Source: Streptomyces candidus
GTDB taxonomy: Bacteria > Actinomycetota > Actinomycetes > Streptomycetales > Streptomycetaceae
NCBI RefSeq assembly: GCF_014207445.1
Contig: NZ_JACHEM010000010.1
Span: 248,001 to 312,000 of the forward strand
DNA length: 64,000 nucleotides
Reading direction: 5' to 3'
The notes under the pieces are model-generated. The model saw nothing but the letters and a program-made list of their open reading frames with translations, ran no database searches and had not been told where the DNA came from. Positions 7,884 through 15,875 of this stretch are shown in pieces. The position numbers and the translations under genes were made by a program. Positions within the stretch are counted from its first letter, which is position 1; each line of letters opens with the position of its first letter.

Positions 7884-9914
7884 ATGGCAGACCGCCCGAC
7901 CAGCAGGCCGAAGAAGGGGCAGAACGGGCCGGCCGGCCCCGCCGCCCCGAACGGCGCGGCGGCGAGCAGCGCGAAGAAGCCCAAGAAGCTGAAGAACAGC
8001 CTCCTCGGCGGCGGCGCCGTCGTCCTCCTCGTGGGTCTCAACGCCCCGGCCGCCCTGGACTTCGCGGAGGAGAAGTACCACGCCTACAAGATCGCCCAGC
8101 CCGGCTACAAGGCGGAGTTCGGTTCCTGGACCGAACTCGACGTCCCCGGCGAGTACAAGGTGAACGCGATCCACGCCGCCCTCCTCCGCACCGGCAAGGT
8201 GCTCCTCATCGCGGGCTCCGGCAACGACCAGAAGAAGTTCGACTCCGGCACCTTCGACACCGTCCTGTGGGACCCGAAGAAGAACACCTTCAAGAAGATC
8301 CCCACCCCGGAGGACTTCTTCTGCGCCGGGCACGCCCAGCTCCCCGACGGGCAGCTCCTGGTGGCCGGCGGCACCGCCCGGTACGAGGTGCTGGACGGCA
8401 AGGTGTCGCGGGCGGGCGGCGGCATGCGGGTCAAGAACGAGAACCCCGACAGGGCCGTCACCCTGAAGAAGGGCACCCGCTTCCGGTCGCCCTCCGGGGT
8501 GGAGTACGTGTCCAAGTTCGACGTCACCGTCCCCCGCGCCAAGCGCGAGTTCAAGGTCGGTTACTTCTCGTCCGGCCAGATGAAGCCCTGGGAGACCAAG
8601 GTCACGGCCGCGGAGTCGCGCGTGTTCGTCGAGGCCGTGAAGGAGGGCCCGGGGGCGCTCACCACCCAGGCGGCCCAGTACGAGATCGTGGGCCTGCCGG
8701 AGAAGGACGCCGACAACGTCTACGGCCTCGCGCAGCGGATCACCACCGAGAAGCAGGACTTCCAGGGCATCAAGGCGGCGTACGAGTTCGACCCCGTGGC
8801 CGAGAAGTACGTCCCCGTACAACCCATGAAGGACGCCCGCTGGTATCCGACGCTCGCCACCCTCGAAGACGGCAGGGTGCTCGCCGCATCGGGCCTCAAC
8901 GACGTCGGCGACGTCGTCCCCGGCGACAACGAGATCTACGACCCGAAGACCAAGAAGTGGAGCAAGGGCCCCTTCCGTTACTTCCCCACCTACCCGGCGC
9001 TCTTCCTCACCAAGGGCGGCAAACTCTTCTACTCCGGCTCCAACGCGGGCTACGGACCGGCCGAGAAGGGCCGCGTCCCCGGCCTGTGGGACGTGAAGAC
9101 CAACGCCTTCACCAAGGTCGGCGGCCTGGCCGACCCCGACCAGCTGGAGACCTCCGCGTCCGTCCTGCTGCCGCCCGCCCAGGACCAGAAGGTGATGGTG
9201 CTCGGCGGCGGCGGGGTCGGCGAGTCCGAGAAGGCCACGGCCCGCACCGCCATCGCCGACCTGAAGGCCGACAACCCCGCCTTCACGTCCGGCCCGCCGC
9301 TCACCCAGGGGACCCGCTACCTGTCCTCCGTCCTGCTGCCCGACGACACCGTCTTCACCAGCGGCGGCTCCCGCGACTACCGGGGCCGGAGCGGCAGCGA
9401 CATCCTGACGGCCCAGTTCTACGACCCGAAGGCGAACGCGTTCCGGGACGCGGCCGAACCCACCGTCGGCCGCAACTACCACTCCGAGGCGCTCCTGCTG
9501 CCCGACGGCCGGATCGCCACCTTCGGCTCCGACCCGCTCTACGGCGACGAGGACAACACCAAGCTCGGCGCCTTCGAGCAGCGCGTGGAGATCTTCACCC
9601 CGCCCTACCTGGAGAAGGGCAGGGCCCGTCCGGTCCTGGAGAAGGGCCCCGACGCGTTCCAGTCCTCCCGGGCCTCGTACCGGACCAAGGACGCCGACCG
9701 CATCGTCAAGGCGCGCCTCATGCGTCCCAGCGCCGTCACCCACACCACCGACGTCGAGCAGCGCTCGGTCGAACTGGTCCTGAAGAAGGACAGGAACGGC
9801 GTGACGGTCACCGTGCCCGCCGACCGGACGCTGGTCCCGGCCGGCTGGTACATGCTTTTCGTCACGGACAGGGACGGAGTCCCGTCCGAGGCCAAGTGGA
9901 TCCAGGTCAAGTAG
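7884..9914 (+). CDS. glxA: Radical copper oxidase GlxA (galactose-oxidase-like)
   Basis: A 676-residue mononuclear copper oxidase with a tyrosyl-cysteine radical cofactor. A basic N-terminus and one hydrophobic segment (39-58) anchor or export it. A seven-bladed kelch-like propeller and a C-terminal DUF1929 domain follow. The active-site set can be seen: Cys147 (DFFCAGH), Tyr321 (RWYPTLATL) for the Tyr-Cys crosslink, Tyr532-His533 (RNYHSEALLLPDG) and His620 (AVTHTTD). GlxA is needed with CslA for glycan deposition at growing hyphal tips in Streptomyces. The gene starts one base after the cslA stop, and its GGAGGGAAG ribosome-binding site lies in the end of cslA. A terminator shared with the convergent GH6 gene follows. 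Confidence 0.95.
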   Translation: MADRPTSRPKKGQNGPAGPAAPNGAAASSAKKPKKLKNSLLGGGAVVLLVGLNAPAALDFAEEKYHAYKIAQPGYKAEFGSWTELDVPGEYKVNAIHAALLRTGKVLLIAGSGNDQKKFDSGTFDTVLWDPKKNTFKKIPTPEDFFCAGHAQLPDGQLLVAGGTARYEVLDGKVSRAGGGMRVKNENPDRAVTLKKGTRFRSPSGVEYVSKFDVTVPRAKREFKVGYFSSGQMKPWETKVTAAESRVFVEAVKEGPGALTTQAAQYEIVGLPEKDADNVYGLAQRITTEKQDFQGIKAAYEFDPVAEKYVPVQPMKDARWYPTLATLEDGRVLAASGLNDVGDVVPGDNEIYDPKTKKWSKGPFRYFPTYPALFLTKGGKLFYSGSNAGYGPAEKGRVPGLWDVKTNAFTKVGGLADPDQLETSASVLLPPAQDQKVMVLGGGGVGESEKATARTAIADLKADNPAFTSGPPLTQGTRYLSSVLLPDDTVFTSGGSRDYRGRSGSDILTAQFYDPKANAFRDAAEPTVGRNYHSEALLLPDGRIATFGSDPLYGDEDNTKLGAFEQRVEIFTPPYLEKGRARPVLEKGPDAFQSSRASYRTKDADRIVKARLMRPSAVTHTTDVEQRSVELVLKKDRNGVTVTVPADRTLVPAGWYMLFVTDRDGVPSEAKWIQVK

Positions 9915-9957
9915 CCGCCGCCCAGCGGGCCCGAGGGGCCCGGTCGCGGGATCGCAG

Positions 9958-9986
9958 GCCACCGGGACCGGTCTGGCCCCGGTGGC
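9958..9986. terminator. Bidirectional terminator between glxA and the GH6 gene
   Basis: GCCACCGGG (9958-9966) pairs with CCCGGTGGC (9978-9986) over an 11-base loop, midway between two convergent stop codons. Confidence 0.75.
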
Positions 9987-10031
9987 TCGCGGACAGCGGG
10001 ACCCGGCAGACCCGGGTCGGCTGGCCACCCG

Positions 10032-11051
10032 TCAGGAGGACCTGCGCGCCAGCCCCAGCGCGTAGTCCGGCCACCACGTTCCGGCCGTGGGGCCGCCCCG
10101 GCACTCGCCGTCCGAGTCGCCGGGGCGCTTGATCCACAGGTAGGCGTCGAGCAGCGGGTCGCCGGTCCTGTCGGTGGGCGGGGTCCCCAGCGCCCGTCCG
10201 GTCGGATTGCACCAGGCGTCCGCGCGGGCCCCGGGCAGCGGGCCCGCTCCGTTCCGGCTCGTGTCGACGAGGTAGTGCGCGCCTCCGAGCAGCCCGGACA
10301 GCTGCGCCCCGTACGCCTTCACCACGTCGTTCCGCTGGAAGTTCGACACGTTCAGCGAGAATCCGTCGGCCCGCGCGATGCCGGACCGCGTCAGCGGGCC
10401 GACCAGCTTGCCCGGGTCGTCGATCCACGCCGGATTCCCCGCGTCGATGTACACCTTCGTCCTCGGCTGCCGCTTCAGTCGCTCGACTGCCTGCGCGAGC
10501 AGCTGGGTCCGCTCGTCGTGGTGCTCGGGCGGGGTGCAGCCGTCGACGATGTGCGGGACGGCGTCCGGTTCGAGGACGACGGTGGCGGAGGCGTTCCCGA
10601 TCGCCTGCGCGAAGGAGTCCAGCCACGCCCGGTACGCGTTCCCGTCCGGTGCCCCGCCCGCGCTGTGCTGCCCGCAATCGCGGTGCGGGATGTTGTACGC
10701 GACGAGGACGACCGTGCGCCCCTCCTTCGCCGCCTCCGCCGTGACGCGCCGTACGTCCGGCACGGGATCGTCCCCGGCGGGCCAGTTGGCGACGGGCCGG
10801 TCGGCGATCTTCCGGAGCGTGTTCGCGTCCTCGGTACGCCCCTGGGCGGTCCACGCCCTGACCTGCCGGGCTGCGCTGGAGTCGGGATCCACCCAGAACG
10901 GCGAGGCCGGGGCCGGGGCCGGGGCCGACGGTGCGGAGACGGTCTCCTCGGCGGGGGCCGGGGTGTCCGGCGACGAGCACGCGGCGACGCCGGCCACCAG
11001 GAGCGCGGCCACCGCGCAGTGGGCCTTACGGGACAACCTTCGGCCGGACAT
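10032..11051 (-). CDS. cslZ: GH6 family endoglucanase-like lipoprotein (CslZ)
   Basis: A 339-residue glycoside hydrolase family 6 protein (endo-beta-1,4-glucanase/cellobiohydrolase fold). A lipoprotein-type signal ends at VAGVAAC (about residue 22), followed by a Pro/Ala linker and the catalytic domain from about residue 50. Typical GH6 segments are VVLVAYNIPHRDCGQHSAGG, the acid-bearing VVLEPDAVPHI, KVYIDAGNPAWI and AYLWIKRPGDSDGECRGGP. The ATG at 11051 is preceded by GGAGG at good spacing. In S. coelicolor the glycosidase beside cslA-glxA is called cslZ and is thought to trim the CslA product; the same arrangement is seen here, in convergent orientation. Confidence 0.88.
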   Translation of the reverse strand: MSGRRLSRKAHCAVAALLVAGVAACSSPDTPAPAEETVSAPSAPAPAPASPFWVDPDSSAARQVRAWTAQGRTEDANTLRKIADRPVANWPAGDDPVPDVRRVTAEAAKEGRTVVLVAYNIPHRDCGQHSAGGAPDGNAYRAWLDSFAQAIGNASATVVLEPDAVPHIVDGCTPPEHHDERTQLLAQAVERLKRQPRTKVYIDAGNPAWIDDPGKLVGPLTRSGIARADGFSLNVSNFQRNDVVKAYGAQLSGLLGGAHYLVDTSRNGAGPLPGARADAWCNPTGRALGTPPTDRTGDPLLDAYLWIKRPGDSDGECRGGPTAGTWWPDYALGLARRSS

Positions 11052-11233
11052 CCAGCCTCCTCGGGACGAGTGACGACTGCTCACGGCGGAAACGGACCCT
11101 GGTGCCGCGCAGACACGGAACCGCCCAATCCTGACATAACGCACAGTTCGCACAGGGCTACGACCCGGCGGTGAGCGACATGTCCGACCGCCCGGGACGC
11201 ACGGAAGTCCGCGTACCGAACCGCGAGACGCAG

Positions 11234-11267
11234 CTGACCAGCATGTGACCGACCGGTAGGGTCGGTC
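11234..11267 (+). promoter_or_regulatory. Leaderless promoter with overlapping MarR operator
   Basis: CTGACC (11234-11239), a 17-base spacer and TAGGGT (11257-11262) lie so that the GTG start at 11269 is the expected transcription start. GACCGACC (11247-11254) and GGTCGGTC (11260-11267) form a perfect 8-bp inverted repeat with a 5-base spacer that covers the -10, an ideal position for autorepression. Confidence 0.7.
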
Positions 11268-11268
11268 T

Positions 11269-11778
11269 GTGCCGAAGCCGCTCAGCCTCCCCTTCGATCC
11301 CATCTCGCGCGCCGACGAACTCTGGCAGCAGCGCTGGGGCCCCGTGCCGTCGATGGCCGCCATCACCTCGATCATGCGGGCCCAGCAGATCCTGCTCGCC
11401 GAGGTCGACGCCGTCGTCAAGCCGTACGGGCTGACCTTCGCGCGGTACGAGGCGCTGGTCCTGCTGACCTTCTCCAAGGCGGGCGAGCTGCCGATGTCGA
11501 AGATCGGGGAGCGGCTGATGGTCCACCCGACGTCGGTCACCAACACCGTCGACCGGCTGGTCAGGTCGGGCCTGGTCGACAAGCGCCCGAACCCCAACGA
11601 CGGGCGCGGAACCCTCGCGTCCATCACGGACAAGGGCCGCGAGGTCGTCGAGGCGGCGACCCGGGACCTGATGGCGATGGAGTTCGGGCTCGGGGTGTAC
11701 GACGCGGAGGAGTGTGCGGAGATCTTCGCGATGCTGAGGCCGCTGCGGGTGGCGGCGAAGGACTTCGACGAGGCCTGA
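11269..11778 (+). CDS. MarR family transcriptional regulator
   Basis: A 169-residue MarR regulator. The winged helix reads ELPMSKIGERLMVHPTSVTN (about 75-94) with the recognition helix VHPTSVTNTVDRL and the wing DKRPNPNDGRGTLASIT. The N-terminus (RADELWQQRWGPVPSMAAIT) precedes the dimer helices. GTG 11269 is chosen because it sits seven bases after TAGGGT with no ribosome-binding site, implying a leaderless mRNA. It lies upstream of a DUF3817 gene and icmA in the same direction; from memory the same trio is conserved in S. coelicolor. It may control icmA through the palindrome at 12272-12293, but its own promoter carries a different repeat, so this is uncertain. Confidence 0.92.
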   Translation: MPKPLSLPFDPISRADELWQQRWGPVPSMAAITSIMRAQQILLAEVDAVVKPYGLTFARYEALVLLTFSKAGELPMSKIGERLMVHPTSVTNTVDRLVRSGLVDKRPNPNDGRGTLASITDKGREVVEAATRDLMAMEFGLGVYDAEECAEIFAMLRPLRVAAKDFDEA

Positions 11779-11888
11779 GCGCCCGTCCCGTACCCGGCCC
11801 CGTCCCCTTTCCGGGCGCCTCGCGCAGGCCGTCGCGCACGCCTGGCCCGCCGGAAGATCGCCCAGCCTGCCCGGTTACGCTCGACGGC

Positions 11889-12215
11889 ATGAAACAGAGC
11901 GTGCTGACCCGTTATCGGGTGATGGCCTACGTCACCGCCGTGTGGCTTCTGGTGTTCACCGTCGCCATCGTCCTGAAGTACGGCTTCGACACCGGCGACA
12001 CCATGCTGATCTCCCAGATCCACGGTGTGCTCTTCATCATCTACGTGATCTTCGCCTTCGATCTCGGCACCAAGGCGAAGTGGCCCTTCGGCAAGCTCCT
12101 GTGGGTGCTCGCGGCCGGCTGCATCCCGGTGGCCAGCTTCTTCGTCGAGCCCAAGATCACCCGCGAGGCCAAGCTGCTCGTCAAGGACGAGGGCCCGGTC
12201 ATGAGCAAGCCGTAA
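11889..12215 (+). CDS. DUF3817 family small membrane protein
   Basis: A 108-residue membrane protein of the DUF3817 family. Segments: about 9-29 (VMAYVTAVWLLVFTVAIVLK), 40-58 with the family IHG motif (SQIHGVLFIIYVIFAFDLG) and 67-86 (LLWVLAAGCIPVASFFVEPK), followed by a basic KITREAKLL tail. The ATG at 11889 lies seven bases after TACGCT, with no ribosome-binding site, so the mRNA is probably leaderless. It stands between a MarR gene and icmA. It is a distant paralogue of the protein at 3002-3346. Function unknown. Confidence 0.88.
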   Translation: MKQSVLTRYRVMAYVTAVWLLVFTVAIVLKYGFDTGDTMLISQIHGVLFIIYVIFAFDLGTKAKWPFGKLLWVLAAGCIPVASFFVEPKITREAKLLVKDEGPVMSKP

Positions 12216-12271
12216 CGCGTCCCACTCCGCCGCCGTACGGATCCGAACCGTACGGCGGTTGTCCATCGACT

Positions 12272-12293
12272 TTTACTAGGACGTCCTAGTAAA
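12272..12293. promoter_or_regulatory. Perfect 22-bp palindrome upstream of icmA
   Basis: The left arm TTTACTAGGAC (12272-12282) is followed directly by its exact reverse complement (12283-12293). TAGTAA (12287-12292) within the right arm can serve as a -10, and the icmA ATG at 12302 follows without a ribosome-binding site. Binding of a dimeric repressor here would block transcription. Confidence 0.8.
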
Positions 12294-12301
12294 TTGACCG
12301 T

Positions 12302-14002
12302 ATGGATGCCGACGCGATTGAACAGGGCCGCCAGCGCTGGCAGGCCCGGTACGACAAGGCCCGCAAGCGAGACGCCGACTTCACCACCCTCTCCGGCGAC
12401 GAGGTCGAGCCGGTCTACGGGCCGCGCCCCGGCGACACGTACGAGGGCTTCGAGCGGATCGGCTGGCCCGGCGAGTACCCCTTCACCCGCGGCCTGCACG
12501 CCACCGGCTACCGGGGCCGGACCTGGACCATCCGCCAGTTCGCCGGCTTCGGCAACGCCGAGCAGACCAACGAGCGCTACAAGATGATCCTCGCCGCCGG
12601 CGGCGGCGGCCTCTCCGTCGCCTTCGACATGCCCACCCTCATGGGCCGCGACTCCGACGACCCCCGCTCTCTCGGCGAGGTCGGGCACTGCGGCGTCGCC
12701 ATCGACTCGGCCGCGGACATGGAGGTCCTCTTCGGGGACATCCCCCTGGGCGACGTCACGACCTCCATGACCATCAGCGGCCCGGCCGTCCCCGTCTTCT
12801 GCATGTACCTGGTCGCCGCCGAGCGCCAGGGCGTCGACCCCGGCCTCCTCAACGGCACGCTCCAGACGGACATCTTCAAGGAGTACATCGCCCAGAAGGA
12901 GTGGCTCTTCCAGCCCGAGCCGCACCTGCGTCTGATCGGCGACCTGATGGAGCACTGCGCGGCGGGCATCCCCGCGTACAAGCCGCTCTCCGTCTCCGGC
13001 TACCACATCCGCGAGGCCGGGGCGACGGCCGCACAGGAGCTGGCCTACACCCTCGCCGACGGCTTCGGCTACGTGGAGCTGGGCCTGAGCCGCGGCCTGG
13101 ACGTGGACGTCTTCGCCCCCGGCCTCTCCTTCTTCTTCGACGCGCACCTGGACTTCTTCGAGGAGATCGCCAAGTTCCGCGCCGCGCGCCGGATCTGGGC
13201 CCGGTGGATGAAGGAGGTGTACGGCGCCAGGACGGACAAGGCGCAGTGGCTCCGCTTCCACACCCAGACCGCCGGTGTCTCGCTCACCGCGCAGCAGCCG
13301 TACAACAACGTCGTCCGCACGGCCGTGGAGGCACTGTCCGCCGTCCTCGGCGGCACGAACTCCCTGCACACCAACGCCCTCGACGAGACCCTCGCCCTGC
13401 CGAGCGAGCAGGCGGCCGAGATCGCGCTGCGCACCCAGCAGGTCCTCATGGAGGAGACCGGCGTCGCCAACGTCGCCGACCCCCTCGGCGGCTCCTGGTA
13501 CGTCGAGCAGCTCACCGACCGCATCGAGGCCGAAGCAGAGAAGATCTTCGACCAGATCCGGGAACGCGGCCTGCGCGCCCACCCCGACAACCAGCACCCC
13601 ATCGGTCCGATCACCTCGGGCATCCTGCGCGGCATCGAGGACGGCTGGTTCACCGGCGAGATCGCCGAGTCCGCCTTCCAGTACCAGCGCGCGCTGGAGA
13701 AGGGCGACAAGAAGGTCGTCGGCGTGAACACCGCGACCGGCTCGGTCACCGGCGACCTGGAGATCCTGCGGGTCAGCCACGAGGTCGAGACCGAGCAGGT
13801 GCGGGTGCTCGCCGAGCGCAGGGCCCGCCGCGACGACGCCAAGGTACGGGCCTCACTGGACGCCATGCTGGCCGCGGCCCGCGACGGCTCCAACATGATC
13901 GAGCCGATGCTGGAGGCGGTGCGGGCCGAGGCCACGCTGGGCGAGATCTGCGGAGTGCTGCGGGACGAGTGGGGCGTCTACGTCGAACCCCCGGGCTTCT
14001 GA
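12302..14002 (+). CDS. icmA: Isobutyryl-CoA mutase large subunit IcmA
   Basis: A 566-residue coenzyme-B12-dependent acyl-CoA mutase substrate-binding subunit that interconverts isobutyryl-CoA and n-butyryl-CoA with the small cobalamin-binding subunit IcmB. The TIM-barrel domain fills the protein; no B12-binding DxHxxG domain is present, as expected for a split enzyme. The substrate-specificity residues are those of Icm, not methylmalonyl-CoA mutase: Phe80 in TIRQFAGF (Tyr in Mcm) and Gln198 in EYIAQKEW (Arg in Mcm). The length equals that remembered for S. cinnamonensis IcmA. IcmB is not in this window. The pathway links valine and fatty-acid catabolism with butyryl/ethylmalonyl and polyketide precursors. 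It is controlled by the palindromic promoter just upstream; a terminator follows. Confidence 0.95.
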   Translation: MDADAIEQGRQRWQARYDKARKRDADFTTLSGDEVEPVYGPRPGDTYEGFERIGWPGEYPFTRGLHATGYRGRTWTIRQFAGFGNAEQTNERYKMILAAGGGGLSVAFDMPTLMGRDSDDPRSLGEVGHCGVAIDSAADMEVLFGDIPLGDVTTSMTISGPAVPVFCMYLVAAERQGVDPGLLNGTLQTDIFKEYIAQKEWLFQPEPHLRLIGDLMEHCAAGIPAYKPLSVSGYHIREAGATAAQELAYTLADGFGYVELGLSRGLDVDVFAPGLSFFFDAHLDFFEEIAKFRAARRIWARWMKEVYGARTDKAQWLRFHTQTAGVSLTAQQPYNNVVRTAVEALSAVLGGTNSLHTNALDETLALPSEQAAEIALRTQQVLMEETGVANVADPLGGSWYVEQLTDRIEAEAEKIFDQIRERGLRAHPDNQHPIGPITSGILRGIEDGWFTGEIAESAFQYQRALEKGDKKVVGVNTATGSVTGDLEILRVSHEVETEQVRVLAERRARRDDAKVRASLDAMLAAARDGSNMIEPMLEAVRAEATLGEICGVLRDEWGVYVEPPGF

Positions 14003-14020
14003 CCGGAGTTGGGTCCACGG

Positions 14021-14062
14021 GCGACGCCACGACCTCAACCGCTCCTGAGGCCGTGGCGTCGC
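14021..14062. terminator. Long hairpin terminator after icmA
   Basis: GCGACGCCACG (14021-14031) and CGTGGCGTCGC (14052-14062) pair perfectly; after one mismatch CCTCA and TGAGG extend the stem. It lies 19 bases after the icmA stop and may also serve the convergent aldo/keto reductase gene. Between it and 14245 are three degenerate GTCGGCCGT repeats (14130-14200) and no gene. Confidence 0.8.
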
Positions 14063-14245
14063 TGCGCCGTATGACGGCCAACGCGAAGCAGAGCACACAG
14101 ACCTGGCAGGAGGCCGCCGTATCCCCGGTCGGCCGTCCCGTCGGCCCCCGCCCCGCTGTCGGCCGTCCCGGCGGCCCGCACCCCCGTCGGCCGTTCTCGC
14201 CGCCCGCCCCGAGCCGCACCACCGGCCGGGGCGCGGCGGGACCCG

Positions 14246-15166
14246 CTAGGCCGGGACGGCGTCGGACGATTCCAGCAGCGCCCTTTCCTCCGCGGTGAGC
14301 CGCAGCGAGGCGGCGGCGACGTTCGCCGCCAGGTGGGCGGGGTCGCCCGTCCCCGGGATGGCCAGCACGTGCGGCCCCTGCTGCAGGGTCCAGGCCAGAC
14401 GTACCTGCGCGGGCGAGGCGTCGTGGGCGCGGGCGACCGCCAGGACCCGCTCCTCCTCGATGCCCGTCGCACCGGTCTCGCGGCCCGTGCCGGCGATGGC
14501 GTAGAAGGGGACGAACGCGATGCCCTGTTCGCCGCAGCTGCGCAGCAGCGCCGTGTCCTCGGCCGCGGCCCCCGGGCCGTACGGGTTCTGCACGCAGACC
14601 ACCGGCGCGATGCTCCGGGCCTCCGCGAGGTGGGCCGAAGTGACGTTGGAGACGCCGAGGTGCCGGACGAGCCCGGCCTCGCGCAGCTCGGCGAGGGCGC
14701 CGAAGTGCTCGGCGATGGAGCCGGTCGACCTGCTGCGCGGGACGCGCAGGTTGACGACGTCGAGGTGGTCGCGGCCGAGTTGGCGGAGGTTCTCCTCGAC
14801 CTGGTCACGGAGCTGATGGGGCTCGGCGTACCGCCAGTCCCCGGCGGGGGTGCGGGCCGGCCACACCTTCGTGGTGATGACGAGGTCCTCGGCGTACGGC
14901 GAGAAGGCCGCGCGGAGCAGTTCGTTGGCGGAGTGCGCGGAGGAGAAGTAGAAGGCCGCGGTGTCGAAGTGGTTGACGCCGAGGTCGACGGCACGGCGCA
15001 GCAGGGCGACGGCCTGGTCGCGGTCGCGCGGCGCGGAGGCGGTGTCGAGCGCCGGCCCGATCTGCGGCAGGCGCATGGTGCCGTAACCGAGACGGCGGAC
15101 GGACAGCTCGCCACCGAGCTTCCAGGTCCCGGCGGCGGCTGCGGCGAGGGTGGGGCGGTCGGGCAT
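14246..15166 (-). CDS. Aldo/keto reductase family oxidoreductase
   Basis: A 306-residue TIM-barrel NADPH-dependent oxidoreductase. Family segments: LSVRRLGYGTMRLPQIGPA, the catalytic Asp and Tyr region GVNHFDTAAFYFSSAHSANE, the Lys in DLVITTKVWPA, GLVRHLGVSNVTSAHLAEA, and the cofactor-binding HVLAIPGTGDPAHLAANVAA. The position of the catalytic His (normally in LIHWP) appears as Arg in DVVNLRVPRS, a deviation seen in some subgroups. ATG 15166 follows GGAGG (CCCGGAGGACTTGC) and matches where similarity begins; an in-frame ATG at 15229 is the less likely alternative. The substrate is unknown. It is convergent with icmA. Confidence 0.9.
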   Translation of the reverse strand: MPDRPTLAAAAAGTWKLGGELSVRRLGYGTMRLPQIGPALDTASAPRDRDQAVALLRRAVDLGVNHFDTAAFYFSSAHSANELLRAAFSPYAEDLVITTKVWPARTPAGDWRYAEPHQLRDQVEENLRQLGRDHLDVVNLRVPRSRSTGSIAEHFGALAELREAGLVRHLGVSNVTSAHLAEARSIAPVVCVQNPYGPGAAAEDTALLRSCGEQGIAFVPFYAIAGTGRETGATGIEEERVLAVARAHDASPAQVRLAWTLQQGPHVLAIPGTGDPAHLAANVAAASLRLTAEERALLESSDAVPA

Positions 15167-15398
15167 GCAAGTCCTCCGGGTCGTCGACGGGGGCGTCCTG
15201 GCGGATGCCGACTCGGAGTATGGGGCCATGGCGGGGCGCGGGAGAAGGTGGGAGCAGCTGGTGAAGAGTCACATCGCAATGGGGAATGCGGAGACGGGCA
15301 GGGGGAGTTGACACTGGTGTCCGCGAGGGCGACGGGTGCCGGATCCGGGCCTTCGTGCACTGCAAGCCGCACGCCGAGAAGGCCTTCCTCAAGCACAG

Positions 15399-15850
15399 GT
15401 CGAGATGTTCGCGGGCGACGTGCGCGACGCGGGCCGGGTGTCGGACGCCGTCTTCCGCCTCGCCGCCCTGATCGGCGTCCCCTGCAGCTACGCCTCGCCC
15501 GGTGCGTACGTGCAGACCGACGCCGTCGGTATGGAGAACGTCACCGACACCGCGCGCGGCATCCTCGCCATGGCCGCGTGCGGCCGGGCGTTCGGCGAGA
15601 CGGTCAACCTGGGCGCCGGGCGCGAGATCGCGATCGGTGGGCTGGCCGCCGCGCTCATCGCCGTGTCCGGCCGGGAGGCCGAGGTCGTCGTCGGCCCGGC
15701 GCGGCTGGGGCCCCCGGGCAGCGAGGTGGAGCGGCTGCTGTCCGACAACACGAGGGCGCGCGCGTGGGCGGGCCGGGAGCCGCAGACGTCCCCGGAGGAC
15801 GGGCTGAGGCGGACCAGCGAGCGAGGAGCGGAGAACGTCCACCTCTTCGC
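15399..15850 (+). pseudogene. Remnant of a nucleotide-sugar epimerase/dehydratase
   Basis: The frame encodes pieces of an extended short-chain dehydrogenase of the NDP-sugar epimerase/dehydratase type: VEMFAGDVRDAGRVSDAVFR, LAALIGVPCSYASPGAYVQT, then directly ARGILAMAACGRAFGETVNL, GAGREIAIGGLAAAL and GPPGSEVERLLSDNTRARAW. In an intact family member the first ~60 residues hold the NAD-binding GxxGxxG motif, and about 100 residues with the catalytic S...YxxxK lie between the second and third pieces; both are missing. There is no good start codon, and the frame runs without a stop into the TetR gene on the other strand. It is a doubly deleted relic; the original substrate is unknown. Confidence 0.75.
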
Positions 15851-15875
15851 GCCGGACCGCTGCCAGGTCCGACGC

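Noticed and set aside
7800..10028. Very long open frame on the minus strand opposite glxA
   Set aside because: It mirrors codon positions of glxA, has no family pattern, and high-GC genes routinely leave the antisense frame open.
12302..14002. Methylmalonyl-CoA mutase
   Set aside because: Phe80 and Gln198 replace the Tyr and Arg needed for methylmalonyl-CoA.
14090..14240. CRISPR-like spacing of GTCGGCCGT repeats
   Set aside because: Only three short, imperfect copies with unequal spacing and no cas genes; ordinary GC-rich low complexity.
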